The notes under the pieces: generated by a model
What the model was told of the DNA's origin: nothing
The model's database searches: none
What the model saw: the letters and a program-made list of their open reading frames with translations, nothing else
Assembly (NCBI GenBank): GCA_945876985.1
Contig: CAMCQX010000102.1
Span: 1 to 6,344 of the forward strand
Direction: 5' to 3'
Length of the DNA stretch: 6,344 bases
Origin: Chitinophaga pinensis
GTDB taxonomy: Bacteria > Bacteroidota > Bacteroidia > UKL13-3
Shown here: positions 1 through 6,021 of the stretch, one piece after another
How the letters are laid out: each line of letters starts with the position of its first letter
How positions within the stretch are numbered: position 1 is the first letter of the stretch
Position numbers and translations under genes: made by a program

Positions 1-2153
1 ACATAAACTCCGTTGCTTAAATCTTCCACATTAAATTGTTGCTTGGATATATTCAGCAGCTCTGATTTTACTAAAGCTCCAACTACATTATATACATTTA
101 TAATGATAATATTATCACTTGTATTATCCATATAAAAATTAACAAAATCAGAAGCCGGATTTGGATAAAGTTTTGCCTGTTTGTTTAACGTTAATTCATT
201 TAAACCTACTGGTGCATAAACAACTTCTAAAGCTGTATCGTTTGAGCATCCATTGGAATTAAAGGTTTGTAAATTAACCAAATATTTGCCTGCTTTTTTA
301 TATTGATGTATTGGTGTTTTTTTATTTGAAAAACTACTGTCACCAAAATTCCAACTATAATTTGTTAAGGAAGTATCGGTTGGCATAAAATAAAAGGAAT
401 CGTTTGATAAAACATAGGTAAAGCTTGCTCGTGGCAATGCAAACACATTCACTTTAATGCTCAATGGATTTGCGCTGCAGCCTTCATTTCCTATATAAGG
501 CCACAACATAAACTCTTGTGTGGCTGAATTGATATTTTGTAAAAATAAGGTTTGTTTCAATATCACACCGCTGTCAGCTTTAGCACCTGTAATTTTGTTA
601 TTTTGAAAGGGACTCCAATAAAAACTTGCTATCGGATTTGATTGAATGCTATCGCTAAAAGGTATACCACTGCATGTATTAAATAAAGTATCATTTAAGC
701 TCAAAGTATTAGAAGTAGTGCTTACTGAAATTGTGATTGATTTTGGTTCACTTCCACACTGGGCATCGGCTAATACATGTTTTACCAAATATTCTTGGCT
801 ACCAGTTATTGTTCCACTGTTGGTGAGTGTTTGAAAAACGCCTGTTTTAGATTGTAACATGGTTGCAGCTCCACTAATATTGCCTGTTTTTGCGCCTAAT
901 GTCCATATAAAAACACCAGGATAATCGGTAGTTGGAATTAGGTTTGTATTGCTGCCATTACAAATTAATTTATTGGTTGGTCCAATAATTTTTGGTGTGG
1001 GAGCTACATAAAGTTTAAGCGGTAAACTATCGCTAATGCAACTACCTGATACAGTAGTGAGCTTAATTAAATAATCAACAAAACCATAAGTTGTGGTGCT
1101 GTTATTAACTAATGATTGACGCATAACAAAACCTGTTCCGCTTTGCGCACCAACTACACCTTGTGATTGAATTTGAGTCCAAACAATATTGCTATAAATG
1201 GAGTTTTGAAAATATACTTGTTCGTTCACAAGGCCACTGCAAATGGTATCTCCCGCAAAACTACTAATGGTTGGAAGTGCCCTAACAGTAATGGTAAAAT
1301 TAACTGCATTGCTTTTGCAACTACCAGTAATTGAACTTGCTTCAACTGCATAAACAGCAGTGCCATTTGTAACATTGCTTGCATTCAATAATTTAATGAG
1401 CATGGTTGCCCCGCTCGAATCCTTAGCTCCAGTAATTCCTGAACTCATCGATTGGTTGGTCCAACTAAAATTAGATGGTACACTGGCAGTTAAAGGAATA
1501 CTTAATAAAGCACCGCTACAAACATTTTGCGCAGCAATATTGGTAATTTGTGGCTTAGGTAAAACACTTACGGTAATGTCCTTTGGAATACTTACACAGC
1601 CTCCATCAATAGCCGTTGCTGTTATTCGATACACAATACCACCAGTAGAATTGCCACTTGAATTATTTAATACTTGATTGATTTGAGTACCTGTTCCAGC
1701 GGAAGCACCAGTTGTGCCATTGATAGTTGTTACAGGTAAAAAACCAAACGTACAAGGAGTATTTGCTGTAAGTGTTAATTGGGTATTTGCGCCATTACAC
1801 CTGCTATAGCTAGTTAAATTCGTTATATTTGGTTTTGGCATATAACGCACTTTTAGCCAATTACTGGTATCGCTGTAATCAGAACTTAGCCTGCGGTAAT
1901 ACAAAACAGAGTCAGATTGTGTAACAACAATACCAGCAGTGTATTCAAAAATTTGTCCAGGAGTTTGTGTGGTATCAAAAGCAGTTTGCCAACGTGCAGA
2001 CCAAATATTGGGGCCATAAATGGTGAATTCTGTACTTGGGTCACACACCACATTGTTGCTAAGGGTAGAAATAATAACCGTATTGCGGCTAGCAAAAACA
2101 GTAGTGTAAAATAAAAGGGTTGCTAAAAGCAGGCTAAATAATTTCTTGTTCAT
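1..2153 (-). CDS. T9SS-exported multidomain PKD/Ig-like repeat surface protein, 3' end cut by window
   Basis: Open for 717 codons from ATG at 2153 to the window edge with no stop or frameshift. Residues 1-21 form a signal peptide (MNKKLFSLLLATLLFYTTVFA). Residues 22-104 form a first domain with the YYRR motif common in gliding-motility-type proteins. Five PKD-like/Ig-like units follow, each opening with Cys-x-Gly at C119, C212, C305, C398 and C494 and most ending in a Pro-x-Pro or Leu-Pro linker. A canonical PKD domain spans about 576-646 (YSWNFGDSSFSN). The C-terminus, from about 650, is a type A T9SS sorting domain with KLYPNPAS at 661-668; it breaks off at NGVY, probably 10-20 residues short of its end. 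Family knowledge: such proteins cross the inner membrane by Sec and the outer membrane by T9SS, then are anchored or released. The adhesin-like role is inferred; no enzymatic domain is visible. No clear promoter or Shine-Dalgarno site precedes the ATG. Confidence 0.93.
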   Translation of the reverse strand, partial: MNKKLFSLLLATLLFYTTVFASRNTVIISTLSNNVVCDPSTEFTIYGPNIWSARWQTAFDTTQTPGQIFEYTAGIVVTQSDSVLYYRRLSSDYSDTSNWLKVRYMPKPNITNLTSYSRCNGANTQLTLTANTPCTFGFLPVTTINGTTGASAGTGTQINQVLNNSSGNSTGGIVYRITATAIDGGCVSIPKDITVSVLPKPQITNIAAQNVCSGALLSIPLTASVPSNFSWTNQSMSSGITGAKDSSGATMLIKLLNASNVTNGTAVYAVEASSITGSCKSNAVNFTITVRALPTISSFAGDTICSGLVNEQVYFQNSIYSNIVWTQIQSQGVVGAQSGTGFVMRQSLVNNSTTTYGFVDYLIKLTTVSGSCISDSLPLKLYVAPTPKIIGPTNKLICNGSNTNLIPTTDYPGVFIWTLGAKTGNISGAATMLQSKTGVFQTLTNSGTITGSQEYLVKHVLADAQCGSEPKSITISVSTTSNTLSLNDTLFNTCSGIPFSDSIQSNPIASFYWSPFQNNKITGAKADSGVILKQTLFLQNINSATQEFMLWPYIGNEGCSANPLSIKVNVFALPRASFTYVLSNDSFYFMPTDTSLTNYSWNFGDSSFSNKKTPIHQYKKAGKYLVNLQTFNSNGCSNDTALEVVYAPVGLNELTLNKQAKLYPNPASDFVNFYMDNTSDNIIIINVYNVVGALVKSELLNISKQQFNVEDLSNGVY

Positions 2154-2261
2154 AATCACTAAAAAATTAGCGCAATCAACTAAATTTTTTTCAAATTACA
2201 TCGTAATTTTTAGTTTTTGAACAGATTAGTTTTAACCAAATTTTTTTGTACAAATTCTGTA

Positions 2262-2277
2262 TTCGTTAATTAACGAA
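2262..2277. promoter_or_regulatory. 16-bp perfect palindrome, possible operator of the T9SS protein gene
   Basis: TTCGTTAATTAACGAA is its own reverse complement. It extends to 2259-2280 with a single mismatched pair (2261/2278). It lies about 110 bp upstream of the start codon at 2153 and has no loop, so it resembles a dimeric regulator's binding site more than a terminator. The regulator is unknown. A smaller palindrome, TTTGTACAAA, sits next to it at 2245-2254. The rest of the gap 2154-2343 is AT-rich and shows no gene and no good TAnnTTTG promoter. Confidence 0.35.
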
Positions 2278-2314
2278 CACTTAGTTTCATTTGAGCACTG
2301 AAAACAATTTTTTG

Positions 2315-2332
2315 CCAAATGCTTGTATTTGG
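2315..2332 (-). terminator. weak stem-loop after the hydrolase gene
   Basis: CCAAAT and ATTTGG form a 6-bp stem with a 6-nt loop, starting 11 nt past the stop codon of the lipoprotein hydrolase. On the minus strand it is followed by an A-rich, not U-rich, stretch, so it is not a standard intrinsic terminator. Its position is the main argument for it. Confidence 0.25.
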
Positions 2333-2343
2333 TAGGCTTTATT

Positions 2344-3183
2344 TTAGTGGTTATTTATAAAGTTATTAAATTCATTTTTTGCTGTTGGGCTTTCAAACAG
2401 AGAGCCGTGTTCACCACCAACAATCTCAACAAACTGTCTGTTTTTACAACTTGTGCAACTTAATACATCTTGTTTAAATGTTGGCCAAGAATACATTTGA
2501 ATTGCCTCATCATTTAATCCTTGTACAAATAATATATCCGATTTAAAACCCTTTGTAAAGTTTAATAGTGACCTTTGGTAATATGCGTTAGCATTTGCTG
2601 TTGTAGTACCATATACATTTCTTAATTTATTACAAACATAACTTGCAGAAGTTTTTCCATTTTCTTCTAATTGGCATCTAAAAACTAAATTCAAAGGACC
2701 AGGTGCATTTGCAATTACTCCATTGGTTTCATGCATGGTATTAAGACGAGTAACTAAATAGCCACCTTGTGAATGCCCTGCTAGAAATATTTTTTTAACC
2801 TTGATTCCTAATTCTTGATTTGCCGAATATTTAACCCATAGCAAAGCGGCTTCTGCTTGATTGATATTATCCCCAAAAAGAACATTAAGTTGCGGATGTG
2901 CCACACTAACAATCATCATATCTTGTCGATATAAAATATTTTTAAATTGATTAAGTGTGTTTTCAGCAGCGGGTAATATATTGCTATCACTTTGTACAGT
3001 TCCATGATAAGTAATCAGTACATCTACCTCATTTAGTGCAGGTTTGTCAATTATAACATCAACGTTAACATGATTATAAGTAATAGACTTTGTTATTTTA
3101 TAAGCCACAGGAGTGGGCTTTTCTATTGTGTTTTCCTTGGCACACGATAAAAAAAGTAATGACAATAATATCAATGATCTCAT
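2344..3183 (-). CDS. lipoprotein alpha/beta-hydrolase (S9/dienelactone-hydrolase-like)
   Basis: 279 residues. The N-terminus MRSLILLSLLFLSC is a lipoprotein signal with lipobox LFLSC, lipidated Cys14. The next residues (AKENT) lack the K/D/E-rich surface export signal seen in some Bacteroidota, so the final location (periplasm or surface) is open. The hydrolase fold is shown by a His-Gly at 60-61 suited to the oxyanion hole, the nucleophile elbow G-H-S138-Q-G-G, a likely acid D225 in QGLNDE and the catalytic H259 in GGEHGS. All three catalytic positions are present and correctly ordered, so the enzyme should be active, probably as an esterase or peptidase; the substrate cannot be read. C170/C184 and the C243-T-S-C246 pair could form disulfides. 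Transcribed alone from a predicted promoter at 3248-3278; the next gene downstream is 190 bp away. Confidence 0.85.
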   Translation of the reverse strand: MRSLILLSLLFLSCAKENTIEKPTPVAYKITKSITYNHVNVDVIIDKPALNEVDVLITYHGTVQSDSNILPAAENTLNQFKNILYRQDMMIVSVAHPQLNVLFGDNINQAEAALLWVKYSANQELGIKVKKIFLAGHSQGGYLVTRLNTMHETNGVIANAPGPLNLVFRCQLEENGKTSASYVCNKLRNVYGTTTANANAYYQRSLLNFTKGFKSDILFVQGLNDEAIQMYSWPTFKQDVLSCTSCKNRQFVEIVGGEHGSLFESPTAKNEFNNFINNH

Positions 3184-3247
3184 AAAGCTAAATTTGTAAA
3201 TATTTTGTAGGACTGTTTTCTCCTAAAATGGTTTAATTATTCGCAAA

Positions 3248-3278
3248 CAAACTTACCAAAAACGTTTTGCAGTTACAA
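3248..3278 (-). promoter_or_regulatory. predicted Bacteroidota promoter of the lipoprotein hydrolase
   Basis: On the minus strand the -7 element TAAGTTTG (3255-3248, consensus TAnnTTTG) lies 20 nt after a TTG (3278-3276), the spacing typical of the Bacteroidota primary sigma factor. It predicts a leader of about 60 nt before the ATG at 3183. The TTG half lies inside repeat element D and the -7 half just outside it. Confidence 0.45.
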
Positions 3279-3329
3279 GATGTTGGCGATTATGAATTAC
3301 AAAACTATTTGCCACCACTGAATCCGTTA
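3260..3329. repeat. attC-like element D (decayed)
   Basis: About 70 bp between the MazF gene and the hydrolase gene. Its left arm carries TTTTGCAGTTACAAGA, closely related to TTTGCAGCTACAAGA in element B, then GTTGGCG where B has GGGCGGGG. Its right end is GTTAGC, as in B (GTTAGCC). The left terminal box is AAAC instead of TAAC. The arms pair only partly (GTTGGC against GCCACC with one mismatch). I read it as a degenerate member of the A/B family; boundaries are approximate. Between it and the mazF stop (3330-3411) I see nothing beyond small imperfect inverted repeats. Confidence 0.45.
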
Positions 3330-3411
3330 GCTAGCAGATACAAAACTTCATTGAAGCACTGAACTGCCAATTTTTATAGGCTTTGCTGCTATTAACAACT
3401 TTAATTGAAGT

Positions 3412-3747
3412 TTAAATATCAAGAACTATTCTAAGATTGTTACGCAGTTTAGCTTGTTGCTCTTTAGTTAATTGTCCAAGCTTTGATAGGAGTCTTTTGT
3501 TGTCAATTGCACGTATTTTATCTACGAGTACATCAATCAATTTTTCGAGTTGATTCTTTTTCAAGTGAACACGCAAAAGTTCAATTTCTGACTGAACATT
3601 TGTTGTAATAGGGCAAATTAGCGTTGATAAATGAGTTTCATTCAATAAGTCTGTTTGTACTATAACAACAGGTCGTGTTTTTCCTGGTTCTGTACCTTTA
3701 CTAGGATTAAGATCAGCAAGCCAAATGTCATATTGTTTAATTTTCAT
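3412..3747 (-). CDS. mazF: MazF/PemK-family endoribonuclease toxin
   Basis: 111 residues, the usual length of the family. The N-terminal signature is intact: QYDIWLADLNPSKGTEPGKT then RPVVIVQ, followed by ICPITT (44-49) and VDKIRAIDNKRL (75-86). R25 (in TRPVV) and T48 (in PITT) match the conserved catalytic Arg and Thr of MazF ribonucleases, so the toxin appears functional. Known role: sequence-specific cleavage of single-stranded RNA, chiefly mRNA, when the antitoxin is lost; the cleavage site cannot be predicted here. The ATG overlaps the antitoxin reading frame by 11 nt, implying translational coupling in an antitoxin-first operon. No Shine-Dalgarno is visible. It is followed by element D. 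Confidence 0.92.
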   Translation of the reverse strand: MKIKQYDIWLADLNPSKGTEPGKTRPVVIVQTDLLNETHLSTLICPITTNVQSEIELLRVHLKKNQLEKLIDVLVDKIRAIDNKRLLSKLGQLTKEQQAKLRNNLRIVLDI

Positions 3748-3967
3748 CTAACAATTTTTCAAATTCGTGCAAAATTTCCAAGGAGTCTTTACGAGTGAGC
3801 GCGGATTCAATTGCTAGTTGTTTTTTTAACAATCTTTTTTTGTTTACACGATTGTAAATACTAACAGCTTCGTTAATGTATCTGTTTCTTGCTAAATGAA
3901 GTTTAGAAGTAATTTCTTCCGCCTCTTCAAAGATATCGTCATCTAATTTTAAAGATAGTGTTTTCAT
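3737..3967 (-). CDS. RHH (CopG/MazE-like) antitoxin of the MazF module
   Basis: 76 residues. The N-terminus MKTLSLKLDDDIFEEAEEI is a typical ribbon-helix-helix start: a short beta strand followed by a helix, then a second helix around RNRYINEAVSIYNRVNKK (27-44). This half should dimerise and bind DNA. The acidic C-terminal tail (LEILHEFEKLLDEN, 63-76) is the part expected to wrap the toxin. The gene is first in the operon and overlaps mazF by 11 nt. Assignment rests on fold-like pattern plus partner; it is RHH-type rather than the AbrB-type fold of E. coli MazE. Probably autoregulated through the inverted repeat in its promoter. Confidence 0.88.
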   Translation of the reverse strand: MKTLSLKLDDDIFEEAEEITSKLHLARNRYINEAVSIYNRVNKKRLLKKQLAIESALTRKDSLEILHEFEKLLDEN

Positions 3968-3974
3968 ATTGCAA

Positions 3975-4005
3975 CAAAGGTATATATTATAAGTATATAC
4001 TACAA
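3975..4005 (-). promoter_or_regulatory. predicted promoter of the RHH-mazF operon
   Basis: Minus-strand -7 element TACCTTTG (3982-3975) and TTG (4005-4003) separated by 20 nt, a near-ideal Bacteroidota promoter. The -7 element ends only 7 nt before the ATG at 3967, so the transcript would start within a few nucleotides of the start codon. Confidence 0.65.
3980..4000. promoter_or_regulatory. candidate antitoxin operator (inverted repeat)
   Basis: GTATATA and TATATAC form perfect 7-bp arms separated by 7 nt. The repeat lies between the TTG and the TAnnTTTG elements of the antitoxin promoter, where a bound RHH dimer pair would block RNA polymerase. Autoregulation is the norm for such modules; binding here is inferred. 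Confidence 0.5.
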
Positions 4006-4038
4006 ATTTGTATTTCCAAATTTTTTAAAAATAGGTGC

Positions 4039-4176
4039 TAACGGTTTGCAGCTACCCGAAGGGCGTGACTTTTACAACAAAACTTGATTTGAAATCCGCC
4101 AGCTGGCTGATGATTAACCTCCGCCAATTGGCGGACTGCGGAACACGAAACCCCGCCTTTTGGGTAATTGCTGTTA
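4039..4176. repeat. attC-like element A (138 bp) with nested palindromes
   Basis: Bounded by TAAC (4039-4042) and GTTA (4173-4176). The left arm 4039-4065 matches element B 5053-5079 at 25 of 27 positions; on the right, 4144-4156 (CACGAAACCCCGC) matches 5110-5122 at 12 of 13. TACCC (4053-4057) pairs with GGGTA (4162-4166), and GGGCG with CGCC further in. It lies 54 bp downstream of the secreted-protein gene stop and 71 bp upstream of the antitoxin start. The central loop carries two extra palindromes listed separately. Confidence 0.6.
4095..4135. repeat. two REP-like palindromes nested in element A
   Basis: TCCGCCAGCTGGCTGA (4095-4110, palindromic but for one pair) and TCCGCCAATTGGCGGA (4120-4135, perfect 16-bp palindrome) share the pattern TCCGCCA-n-n-TGGC. 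They occupy the loop of element A and account for most of its extra length over element B. Confidence 0.7.
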
Positions 4177-4230
4177 AAACGTTCAAATAATATGATTAGT
4201 AATAAAAATTAAAACCCTAAAAATCAGTAC

Positions 4231-5010
4231 TTATGGCGTTTTATCGATTTTGTTAAATGAGTAGTTTAAACTAGCAAAGATAAAATGAAGTTCAATAAAA
4301 TTATATCCATTCGTTCCGTTTGCTCCACCTTCAAGTAGTCTATAGCCAATATTTCCTTGTAGGTTTTTAGAGAAACTATATCTTCCAGATAAGGAAAGGT
4401 CAATTGCTCTGCCTTTACTTGCGGCTAAGCCTTCTCCAAAAAAGTCAACACCCATTTTTTGAGCTATATCCCAATTGGCGATTAGGTTGATAAGTGGAGC
4501 GAAGCCAATAGTAAAATTTTCACTTAAAAGGGCACTATTCTTCAACGAGACTCCTGCATCTCTAATTTTTGCAGACAAACCAATGCCAAGTTTAAAATTA
4601 TCTTTATTGATAATTCTTCGATTATAGGTAAAGCGATAAGAATTAAACTTGTAAACAACTTCTGTTGGCAGGTTAGCTTCAAAGGTTTTTCCATCAAATA
4701 GTATATCCTTTTCTATTGTTCCAGTTTCTACAATTTTTAGAGGAGCATAAAGAAATGAAAAGTAATCTTTTCCATTTGATAAACAACCAACGCGCAACCT
4801 GAAATATGGACTTACTGGAGTTTGAAAATCATTTTTCAGAGAAAATAAAGTTCCATTATTGCCGTTTCGAATATCATTCATACCTGTAAAGAATGCGCCT
4901 GATTCAACATGAATGAAAGTCTGTGCATTCGTATACAAATTGGAATGCAAACAAATAAAAAGAATCCAATATTTAGATTGGAAAACAAGTTTAGCAATCA
5001 AGTGATGCAT
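4231..5010 (-). CDS. secreted beta-rich protein of unknown function, possible outer-membrane barrel
   Basis: 259 residues. I do not recognise the family. An N-terminal hydrophobic stretch (about 9-28, with KYWILFICLHSNLYTNAQ) ends in a probable signal-peptidase site near TNA-Q at 28-30. The mature part shows repeated alternating aromatic/hydrophobic strands with glycine turns, for example PYFRLRVGCLSNG (68-80), FKLGIGLSAKIR (139-150) and LSLSGRYSFS (205-214), and it ends with IELHFIFASLNYSFN (239-253), followed by a six-residue tail. Alternating strands plus a terminal aromatic strand suggest a small outer-membrane beta-barrel, but this is pattern reading only. No TAnnTTTG promoter fits in the 42 bp between element B and the ATG, so it may depend on read-through or a weak promoter. 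Element B lies upstream and element A downstream. Confidence 0.75.
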   Translation of the reverse strand: MHHLIAKLVFQSKYWILFICLHSNLYTNAQTFIHVESGAFFTGMNDIRNGNNGTLFSLKNDFQTPVSPYFRLRVGCLSNGKDYFSFLYAPLKIVETGTIEKDILFDGKTFEANLPTEVVYKFNSYRFTYNRRIINKDNFKLGIGLSAKIRDAGVSLKNSALLSENFTIGFAPLINLIANWDIAQKMGVDFFGEGLAASKGRAIDLSLSGRYSFSKNLQGNIGYRLLEGGANGTNGYNFIELHFIFASLNYSFNKIDKTP

Positions 5011-5052
5011 ATTGAGTTCTTATTTTTTTAAAGGGTGTTGTTTAATGTTTCA

Positions 5053-5141
5053 TAACGGTTTGCAGCTACAAGAAGGGCGGGGATTTTCAGCACTAAACTA
5101 CATTAGATGCACAAAACCCCGCTTTTGCAAATCGGATGTTA
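5053..5141. repeat. attC-like element B (89 bp)
   Basis: Bounded by TAAC (5053-5056) and GTTA (5138-5141). Arms pair as TTTGCA (5059-5064) with TGCAAA (5126-5131), then GCGGGGATTTT (5077-5087) with AAAACCCCGC (5113-5122), leaving one bulged A. An extrahelical base on one arm is a hallmark of integron attC hairpins. Its terminal GTTA overlaps the stop codon of the PIN gene. The left arm is nearly identical to that of element A. Confidence 0.6.
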
Positions 5142-5567
5142 GCCGCTGATGTTTTCAATTAAAGTAACAGCTTCCTTTGGTGTTAGTATAGGTAGCGAAC
5201 TTGTTTTGAAGTCTTTTGTGTCACGTGTTACAATGAAGTCTATTTTATTTAAAGATTTTGCACAGTTGTATTGAATAGCATCTTCAAAGTCTTTAAAGTC
5301 CGATTTAAGTGATTTGTTAATGATGTCTTTTGAAACGTCTATTATGTCGGTCCATTCATTTAGTGCTGTTAATATTTTAATTGTTTCTGAATGAGAACAA
5401 GATTGTCGCAGTATGTAATAAATATTATTATACGAAACAGCAGAAATATAAATATTAATTTTCTTTTTAAAAGAGTAATTGAAAAGTCTAGCAGCTTCTA
5501 TTGAAAATGGTTTTCGGTTAGCAAAAAAATCAATTAGCACATTAGTGTCGAGGAAAATACTTTTCAT
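5139..5567 (-). CDS. PIN-domain ribonuclease toxin (VapC-like)
   Basis: 142 residues, a single PIN domain of normal length. Metal-binding acids visible are D7 in IFLDTNVLIDFF, D93/E95/D96 in DFKDFEDAIQY and D116 in FIVTRDTKDF. The second canonical acidic site, usually Glu after the ISxxS strand, reads ISAVSYNNIYYIL here, with Asn47-Asn48, a variant I associate with Bacteroidota PIN proteins. Known role of the family: Mg-dependent cleavage of specific RNAs, often tRNA or rRNA; the target here is unknown. The ATG lies inside the antitoxin gene (26-nt overlap), so the two are co-transcribed and probably translationally coupled. The stop TAA is formed by the TAAC end of element B. Confidence 0.9.
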   Translation of the reverse strand: MKSIFLDTNVLIDFFANRKPFSIEAARLFNYSFKKKINIYISAVSYNNIYYILRQSCSHSETIKILTALNEWTDIIDVSKDIINKSLKSDFKDFEDAIQYNCAKSLNKIDFIVTRDTKDFKTSSLPILTPKEAVTLIENISG

Positions 5568-5811
5568 TATTTATATTTTTTGCAAGACCTTTGGTTAATT
5601 CTTTTTTATAGTCAAAGTTGTCTGGCAATTCAATAGCACCCATTAATTTTAATATGTTAGGTGAAATGTTTTCTTCTTTATTTTCTTTTGATGTTAAAGA
5701 CATCAGGTAATTTTCAACTATGTCAGATAGGCTTTTCCCTTTTTGTTTAGCATATAGTTTAGCAATAGCTATAACTGAGTCGTCTATTGTCAATGTTAGT
5801 TTGGTTGTCAT
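5542..5811 (-). CDS. DUF6364-type RHH antitoxin of the PIN toxin
   Basis: 89 residues. The N-terminus MTTKLTLTIDDSVIAIAKLY followed by AKQKGKSLSDIVENYLMSLT is the ribbon-helix-helix pattern of DUF6364-like antitoxins: beta strand (3-9), helix A (11-23) and helix B after the G-K-S-L-S turn (27-39). The C-terminal half (about 45-89) carries the LMGAIELPDNFDYKKELTKGL segment typical of these proteins and presumably binds the PIN toxin. First gene of the operon, with a strong promoter 20 bp upstream; the family normally represses its own promoter. Overlaps the toxin gene by 26 nt. Confidence 0.9.
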   Translation of the reverse strand: MTTKLTLTIDDSVIAIAKLYAKQKGKSLSDIVENYLMSLTSKENKEENISPNILKLMGAIELPDNFDYKKELTKGLAKNINNEKYFPRH

Positions 5812-5831
5812 GGCACGTGCTTTATTTTATA

Positions 5832-5861
5832 CAAAGATACGTGTGTTTTTATTAAAGTCAA
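5832..5861 (-). promoter_or_regulatory. predicted promoter of the DUF6364-PIN operon
   Basis: On the minus strand TTG (5861-5859, within TTTGAC) is followed after 19 nt by TATCTTTG (5839-5832), matching the Bacteroidota consensus. The leader to the ATG at 5811 would be about 15 nt. It lies wholly between element C and the gene, so the unit carries its own promoter. Confidence 0.65.
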
Positions 5862-5888
5862 ATTTTATTTTTGCCGCGCACTTGCTTA

Positions 5889-6008
5889 TAACGGCGGTGG
5901 GTTTAAGAAGTGTGGGCTTCGGAGCTACGCACTTTTACTTAGACAAAAGTAGGATGGAAGGAGATACTTTCCAACCGAAAAATCCCACATTTCTTAAACC
6001 TACTGTTA
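5889..6008. repeat. attC-like element C (120 bp)
   Basis: Bounded by TAAC (5889-5892) and GTTA (6005-6008) like A and B, but with a different body. A 17-bp stem pairs 5900-5916 (GGTTTAAGAAGTGTGGG) with 5984-6000, all Watson-Crick except one G-T. Inside are smaller stems: CTTCGG/CCGAA, ACTTTT/AAAAGT and GGAA/TTCC. An alternative outer pairing, AACGGC (5890-5895) with GCCGTT (6012-6017), is followed on the plus strand by a run of eight T (6016-6023), so the structure could also stop plus-strand transcription. It begins 13 nt after the stop of the right-edge gene. Confidence 0.6.
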
Positions 6009-6021
6009 CCTGCCGTTTTTT

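Noticed and set aside
646..1677. Plus-strand open frames at 646-834 and 1360-1677
   Set aside because: Both are antisense shadows of the continuous T9SS protein frame.
1886..2114. Minus-strand frame 1886-2095 and plus-strand frame 1917-2114
   Set aside because: Both overlap the signal-peptide and first-domain region of the T9SS protein in other frames and have no domain features.
3397..3412. Imperfect palindrome at the mazF stop as a terminator
   Set aside because: It is AT-only apart from one pair, has no real loop and no following U-run.
3260..6008. Classical attC sites with full RYYYAAC/GTTRRRY boxes
   Set aside because: None of the four elements meets the full consensus at both ends; only TAAC/GTTA is constant in A-C, so they are called attC-like.
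3260..6008. CRISPR array
   Set aside because: The repeats are about 1 kb apart with genes between them; no short direct repeats with regular spacers exist.
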